DNA of 64,000 nt from Marinicella rhabdoformis (GTDB taxonomy: Bacteria; Pseudomonadota; Gammaproteobacteria; Xanthomonadales; Marinicellaceae), in NCBI RefSeq assembly GCF_009671245.1, contig NZ_VTFS01000001.1, positions 717,914 through 781,913 of the forward strand. The letters are read 5' to 3'. A program made the translations under genes and the position numbers. The notes beneath the pieces are model-generated. The model was not told the origin of the DNA. It worked only from the letters and a program-made list of their open reading frames with translations, and ran no database searches. Positions 59,612 to 64,000 of the stretch are shown here, one piece after another (position 1 is the first letter of the stretch; every line of letters starts with the position of its first letter).

Positions 59612-61735
59612 TTAAGATTCACCTTGCGGACAGCCACCAGAACCCTCAGGACCACAATCCGTTGGCGCTTGATAGCCTGGTTTAGAAGCTTGAGGCCATG
59701 GTGTGACCAGATCACCTTCGCTGTTAAACAAACTGGCAACCTCTAAAAACTTGTCGGCACCGTAGTTACCACCTTTACCATCATCAATTTGCGTGCCTTG
59801 AATGACAAATCCCACTTTATGCCAGTTCATGACGTAATCGAAATAACATTGATAGCGGCCTTGTTGTTGCTTATAAGGCGTTTCCGTTTTGTTTGTTCCA
59901 TCAATGTCATCACCCCTGACACTGTAAAGCTGTCCACCCAAATTCCATGTGCCTTTTTCAGCATTGTAAGTACACTCTGAAGCTGGGTAAACAGTCACAG
60001 GACGCTGAGCTGGCCAAGACCAGTACAAGGTGTTATTGATGTTACCACCTGGTTCTGTACCCGGATTAGGATCAGGCAGGTGTGTGGCACAACTGTTGTA
60101 ATCCGTATGCCAAGGTTGTGACATGAACTTACATAAATCACCAGGCTCAACTTGAGCGTCTCTCAAAGGAATGTACCCTTCTTGCAGGAACGGTGTGTTC
60201 TGGTCTGCTTTTGAATAATCCAAGGCTTGCATATTGATGCGAAAAGGCCCTGTGGTTCCTTGCCAATTTTGGTGGTATAAATTGACATCACGAACAATAA
60301 AAGTCAAATCGATACCCGGTGAGTAACGACCGCCCAAACAATTTTCCATGGTGACACGATCTAATTTTTCACCACCACCCAATGCTGGCCCATTCTCTAC
60401 GAACTTTTTCTCGTACCATTGACTGACCATATGGTATTGTGTGGGCGTTAAAGACAAAAAGCTTTTTTGTGCATCACCCAAAGCCAAAGGCATTTTCACA
60501 CCTTCATCACTTTCTGCCGGCACATTAGGGTCTCTGATTAACTCTTTCAAATTGGGTAATTTGGCAGATGGGTCATCAGATGGCGTGATACTGGCCATAT
60601 AGTGATGGCCTTTGATGGCCTGCTGCGGTAAATTGGTATTCCACTGCTGTAACATCGCACCATGGAAAATCGGTAAAATGTCTTGATAAAATCCAGGTGT
60701 GTAATCGCTGGTATAGGCCCCATTGTTATAAACCTCTGGGGATATGCCCAATTCTTCTACCCACGTGTTATAGATGTCATCCCAAGTTGACACCACATTC
60801 CTGGTTTGTGGCGCATAACCCGGATCAGTACAAACCACCCAACCATGAATGGCTTCTGAAACCGTACCGTCCTCAAAGACTACGGTTGCCATCACTGGAC
60901 CATCAGATGTGTCATCAAACCAGCCATCATTATCAATGGCATCACATAAATTAGGTGGGTGGCCATTTTCATCTTTGATGCCACTGGCTTTTCCGAAACC
61001 TCCTGCAACAATTAACCGCCCTGTTCCTGCTTCAATGGTCACCTCTCCTAAGCTGTCTATCGCTCCCAGTGGATTGAACATATTGAAATGCTCATCTGGA
61101 AAACTGACAGGATAAGCATCTGATGTGGCTATAGTTGACCCATTTACATAGCTCGGCGTTGATGAGTTATCAAAGGGAATGGTTTGGCTACCATCAGTTG
61201 AGGATGCCAGCGCCCTAGGACCTGCATCAATCACCAACTGTGTTCGCCTTTGGGCGTCACTTAAGTTTGTCCCATATTGTGGATTCCTTACTGGTGGTAG
61301 GTTGTTGTTTTCATATGACTCTATGCCATATTCACCATGCACGCCATTTATCGTGTCAGTGATGGTGTAATTGTTGTTCTTTTTATTCGCCAAGTGGACC
61401 GTCCAAATGATGTCTTTGATTGTTTTACCACCGACCACATCACCAATTTTAATCTCTCTTCCAGGATCTTGGCTTGGGTATTGCTGCTGACCTTGGTCAT
61501 AAGCATATAACCTGAATCTTGCTGCTTGTCTCAATGGATTGTGGTCTACATCACGAAAGTCATCCGCATCAATGGGTGTATTTTCAGTTCCTTTTTTGAT
61601 TGGGATACCACCAAAAGCACCTGTATCTTTGTCTAACAAGTCGCCTGCGGCAGTTTCAGGAGCCAGGTAATAGTCTTTACTGCTGCCTACACGGGCCATG
61701 TTAATGCTTGGGTGTACTCTAAAATATGATTTCAT
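59612..61735 (-). CDS. LodA/GoxA-like cysteine-tryptophylquinone (CTQ) amino acid oxidase
   Basis: A 707-aa quinoprotein of the L-lysine epsilon-oxidase/glycine oxidase family, which oxidatively deaminates amino acids with CTQ. The family N-terminus is clear (YFRVHPSINMARVG, DYYLAPET). Cofactor residues: Cys466 in ENCLGGRYSPGID, and Trp572 or Trp574 in YWSWPAQRPV. The C-terminus is Cys-rich (CGPEGSGGCPQGES). No signal peptide, as in other LodA proteins, which are exported by an unknown route. The substrate amino acid is not predictable. Unusually, it lies between a heme-c-motif protein (ATGA overlap) and its LodB-like maturase. Confidence 0.92.
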   Translation of the reverse strand: MKSYFRVHPSINMARVGSSKDYYLAPETAAGDLLDKDTGAFGGIPIKKGTENTPIDADDFRDVDHNPLRQAARFRLYAYDQGQQQYPSQDPGREIKIGDVVGGKTIKDIIWTVHLANKKNNNYTITDTINGVHGEYGIESYENNNLPPVRNPQYGTNLSDAQRRTQLVIDAGPRALASSTDGSQTIPFDNSSTPSYVNGSTIATSDAYPVSFPDEHFNMFNPLGAIDSLGEVTIEAGTGRLIVAGGFGKASGIKDENGHPPNLCDAIDNDGWFDDTSDGPVMATVVFEDGTVSEAIHGWVVCTDPGYAPQTRNVVSTWDDIYNTWVEELGISPEVYNNGAYTSDYTPGFYQDILPIFHGAMLQQWNTNLPQQAIKGHHYMASITPSDDPSAKLPNLKELIRDPNVPAESDEGVKMPLALGDAQKSFLSLTPTQYHMVSQWYEKKFVENGPALGGGEKLDRVTMENCLGGRYSPGIDLTFIVRDVNLYHQNWQGTTGPFRINMQALDYSKADQNTPFLQEGYIPLRDAQVEPGDLCKFMSQPWHTDYNSCATHLPDPNPGTEPGGNINNTLYWSWPAQRPVTVYPASECTYNAEKGTWNLGGQLYSVRGDDIDGTNKTETPYKQQQGRYQCYFDYVMNWHKVGFVIQGTQIDDGKGGNYGADKFLEVASLFNSEGDLVTPWPQASKPGYQAPTDCGPEGSGGCPQGES

Positions 61736-63189
61736 GACTCTTCTCCTGAAGCTGTGTTAACTGGCTGCGCATCTTCTTGTGACCAAAAATAAATATTGAG
61801 CAAGGCATGGCTGATATTGAGGTTTGAAGCTGGCAATGGTTCCAAACCTGGCGTCTGTGGTAATTGTTGTAAGGAGTTGTGGCACCTGAAGCAATTGTTT
61901 TCAGTGGTTGCCACTTGTGTGAATGTTTCAATGGTGCTGTTTGACAGCCTCAGTGAACCTGTTAAATTTTCATCGGTTGCCAGTGACATACCAGGTTTCA
62001 AACCATCAATTTTGTTAAACCAAATGGCGCCCACTTCTTGGTAATTTTTCCAAACATCCTCATCATCTAATAATGATTCTACAGATTCATTTAAGCTGGC
62101 TATATTGACATCATTACCTGTGTTGACTCCTTGTTCGTTACCAAACTGATACTGCCTACACACTTGGGTGATAGGAGAGAGTTTTTGGGTGGTCTCATCT
62201 AACGTCAGTTTATTACTGGAGGAATAATTGATATTGCAGTCGGCTAATTCAGTGTTAGCCGTATAAAACGTAAAATCTTGATCAGATACGGGTTCTTCTA
62301 AATTCATACCCGGCTTAACATTGGGCGCGTTCCTGTTGTGCTCAAACGTGGCCCAAATCATTTCAGGATGACCTTCCACAATGCCGCCGATATGAAAGCC
62401 AACCAAAGCAACAGTCACAGTTTCAACTTGGTCCCTATCTAATTCTATGCCATTACTGCCATTCCTTAATTTAGAAACTTTGGTTTCAGTGGTAAACATT
62501 CCCGAAGTGTCATCACCTGCATCAACAATAACCCAAGAAGCTTTCAGCTCCATTGAGCCTGCCGTTCCTGTGATAGGAAAAGTGGTGGTAGGATCCGCTT
62601 TGACCAGCGCACGTAAATTATCAGGATTGGTTAATTTGTTATCTTCAATAAACCCAACGAAAGTGTCATCTAGATACTGTGAATAATAAACCGCCCTGTT
62701 GTTATGACCAACAAAAATACCATCTGTTCCGGCTTGTAAAAATTCATCAAAGGAACCATTTGAGTCACGTTTGGTCATGCGAGGCAAGAAACCTTCACTT
62801 TCCAAGCCCAACAAAGATTCAGGGCTCTTGAAACTCATAAACCTGGGCTCTCCATTCACATCTTGGGTTAACCAAAGAAAGTTTTGCCATGCCCATTGAT
62901 GAAAGACACAATTACTCGAACTGACAAATGCCGCATCATTAGTTCTTTTTGTTTGACTGTGTGGAAACCAGTTTGGATCAGCTGTACAAGCTGCACTGTT
63001 TAGCTCCGGCTTGATAATGGCTTGCTTTGCAACCACCTTATTTTGTACAGGTTCATTTTCAGCAACCTTTGACTGCTTAATGGTACTGGACGATGTTTCA
63101 TCCTTTTTTGACTGCTGGTACCAATACAGGCCGCCAACAACGATGATTAATGTTACCAACACAGCAACATTACGAATTGATTTACTCAT
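61732..63189 (-). CDS. membrane-anchored protein with a single CxxCH heme-c motif, first gene of the LodA-like operon
   Basis: A 485-aa protein. N-terminal signal anchor (about 7-25), a flexible Ser/Lys-rich linker, then a periplasmic domain with two Cys (68 and 94) and the heme-attachment motif C433-F-R-C436-H437 near the C-terminus, followed by a His in ISHALLNIYFW that could be the distal ligand. The rest is acidic and beta-rich and I do not recognise a family. A strong GGGGAGAAG ribosome site precedes the ATG. Its last codons overlap the LodA-like start by 4 bases, so the three genes form one operon. It may take electrons from, or present, the quinoprotein (inference). Confidence 0.75.
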   Translation of the reverse strand: MSKSIRNVAVLVTLIIVVGGLYWYQQSKKDETSSSTIKQSKVAENEPVQNKVVAKQAIIKPELNSAACTADPNWFPHSQTKRTNDAAFVSSSNCVFHQWAWQNFLWLTQDVNGEPRFMSFKSPESLLGLESEGFLPRMTKRDSNGSFDEFLQAGTDGIFVGHNNRAVYYSQYLDDTFVGFIEDNKLTNPDNLRALVKADPTTTFPITGTAGSMELKASWVIVDAGDDTSGMFTTETKVSKLRNGSNGIELDRDQVETVTVALVGFHIGGIVEGHPEMIWATFEHNRNAPNVKPGMNLEEPVSDQDFTFYTANTELADCNINYSSSNKLTLDETTQKLSPITQVCRQYQFGNEQGVNTGNDVNIASLNESVESLLDDEDVWKNYQEVGAIWFNKIDGLKPGMSLATDENLTGSLRLSNSTIETFTQVATTENNCFRCHNSLQQLPQTPGLEPLPASNLNISHALLNIYFWSQEDAQPVNTASGEES

Positions 63190-63416
63190 ACTTCTCCCCT
63201 AATTTTTGATTTTAAAAGTATGCTAAATTACAATTTTTTCACCCTGGCCTTATACTTTAGATGAGGCCATGTTTTGAAAATTGAGCTTTTCAAGGGTTTA
63301 TTTTTTTGTGAGGTTTAGCATTTAATAAGTGCCAATGAGTGGGGCAAAATCTCAGAGAATATTTTATTTTTTTAATTGGTGTTATCGACCGCTAAAATAA
63401 ATTTTTTAAATTCACA
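63190..63416. other. upstream region of the LodA-like operon
   Basis: AT-rich region before the heme protein gene. An inverted repeat TTGAAAA/TTTTCAA (63274-63293) may be an operator or hairpin. I find no convincing -35/-10 pair and no gene. Confidence 0.4.
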
Positions 63417-63445
63417 ATAAAAAAAGCGCCACCTGAGTGACGCTT
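63417..63445 (-). terminator. intrinsic terminator of htpG
   Basis: Bases 63437-63445 and 63424-63432 form a 9-bp stem with one mismatch and loop CTGA. On the minus strand it is followed by seven or more U residues. It lies about 37 bases past the htpG stop. Confidence 0.88.
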
Positions 63446-63481
63446 CTGCTTTGAACATTCATGAAGTTTTTAAAACTGAGT

Positions 63482-64000
63482 TTACTTCATGATTTCCAAC
63501 ATCAATTTATTCAACTGGTGAACGTATTGTGCAGGGTTTTTCAACTGTCCACCTTCGGCCAGCAAGGCTTGTTGGAACAACATGTCAGACCATTGTGCGA
63601 AGCGGTCTTCATCTGCCACTTGTTCAATGTGCTTAACCAAGGCGTGGTCTAAATTGATTTCCAAAGCAGGTAATTGCGAAGGCATCGACTGCCCAGCTTG
63701 CTCCATTAATTTCTGCATGTGAATCGCCATCGCATCTTCGTCCATCACCAAACAACTGGCAGAATCAACCAAACGACTTGAAGCCGTCACGTCGCTTACC
63801 TTGTCCTTCAAATTTTCTTTGATTTGATTCAGAAAGTTTTTCGCTTCTTCCGGTGTTTCTTTTTCTTCTTCCTTATCTTCGCCCAGGTCTAATTTACCCT
63901 TGGCAACTGACTGGAATTTCTTGCCGTCATAATCAGTGACGTGGCTCATGATCCACTCGTCAATGCGGTTGTGCATCAACAACACTTCAATGCCTTTTTT
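63482..64000 (-). CDS. htpG: HtpG (Hsp90), C-terminal part
   Basis: The visible 173 codons encode the C-terminal middle/dimerisation part of the Hsp90 chaperone: GIEVLLMHNRIDEWIMSHVTDYDGKKFQSVAKG, then an acidic linker (EDKEEEKETPEEA) and the dimerisation domain with DSASCLVMDEDAMAIHMQKLM. The gene runs off the right edge, so ATPase domain and start are outside. ATP-dependent cytosolic chaperone. A strong terminator follows. Confidence 0.96.
   Translation of the reverse strand, partial: KKGIEVLLMHNRIDEWIMSHVTDYDGKKFQSVAKGKLDLGEDKEEEKETPEEAKNFLNQIKENLKDKVSDVTASSRLVDSASCLVMDEDAMAIHMQKLMEQAGQSMPSQLPALEINLDHALVKHIEQVADEDRFAQWSDMLFQQALLAEGGQLKNPAQYVHQLNKLMLEIMK

Noticed and set aside
1-64000. Prophage, genomic island or CRISPR array
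   Set aside because: No integrase, phage structural gene, transposase, Cas gene or regular repeat array seen, and only one tRNA gene, not flanked by mobile genes.

Overview
The window looks like the chromosome of a free-living marine gammaproteobacterium with fairly AT-rich DNA (roughly 40% G+C by eye). HemW, RdgB, RNase PH, MnmC, UbiD/U/V/T and HtpG are all of gammaproteobacterial type. Many exported peptidases, and exported proteins ending in a short I-F-K-x-G-F-(D/E) motif, suggest something near Marinicella or the Xanthomonadales. That placement is an inference from gene style, not a phylogeny. I see no prophage, transposase, integron or CRISPR array. Genes are dense on both strands and often overlap by 1-25 bases.

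Layout. 1-5.1 kb: two divergent M1 aminopeptidases (one a lipoprotein cut by the left edge), a beta carbonic anhydrase and a coupled unknown gene. 5.1-8.9 kb (minus): rph-rdgB-hemW followed by a Tat-exported PhoX/DUF839-like protein. 9-19.4 kb: a small membrane protein, exported M24, M14 and S8 peptidases, an exported leucine-rich-repeat protein, and a module of two tandem paralogous membrane proteins plus a small XRE regulator. 19.8-23.9 kb: branched-chain 2-oxoacid dehydrogenase E2 and fused E1, divergent from an Lrp/AsnC regulator with a likely shared operator. 23.9-32.2 kb: M23 peptidase, upp, SGNH hydrolase, PEP carboxylase, an acetyl-CoA hydrolase/transferase and a glutathione S-transferase. 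32.4-35.4 kb: a beta-propeller sensor diguanylate cyclase, then tRNA-Leu(CAG).

35.5-39.6 kb is a thiamine salvage operon led by a TPP riboswitch: TonB-dependent receptor, small thiamine-binding protein, PnuC-type transporter and thiamine-kinase-like protein. The leader can be folded into a convincing translational switch. 39.6-45.6 kb: a two-component system, an exported double-spondin-domain protein, and a Rieske oxygenase with a membrane partner. 45.7-49.7 kb is the oxygen-independent ubiquinone cluster ubiU-ubiV-ubiD-ubiT, preceded by an FNR-type box at the position expected for class II activation. 49.8-58.2 kb: GNAT acetyltransferase, AlkB-type hydroxylase with a perfect palindromic operator, LOG protein, methyltransferase, TMEM175-like channel, MnmC, a small zinc-ribbon-like protein, and a Ser/Thr kinase fused to a formylglycine-generating-enzyme-like domain.

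58.2-63.2 kb is the most unusual part. A convergent intergenic region holds a REP-like hairpin and a second multi-stem element. Next comes a three-gene operon: a membrane-anchored protein with one CxxCH heme motif, a LodA/GoxA-like CTQ quinoprotein, and its LodB-like flavoprotein maturase. The window ends inside htpG.
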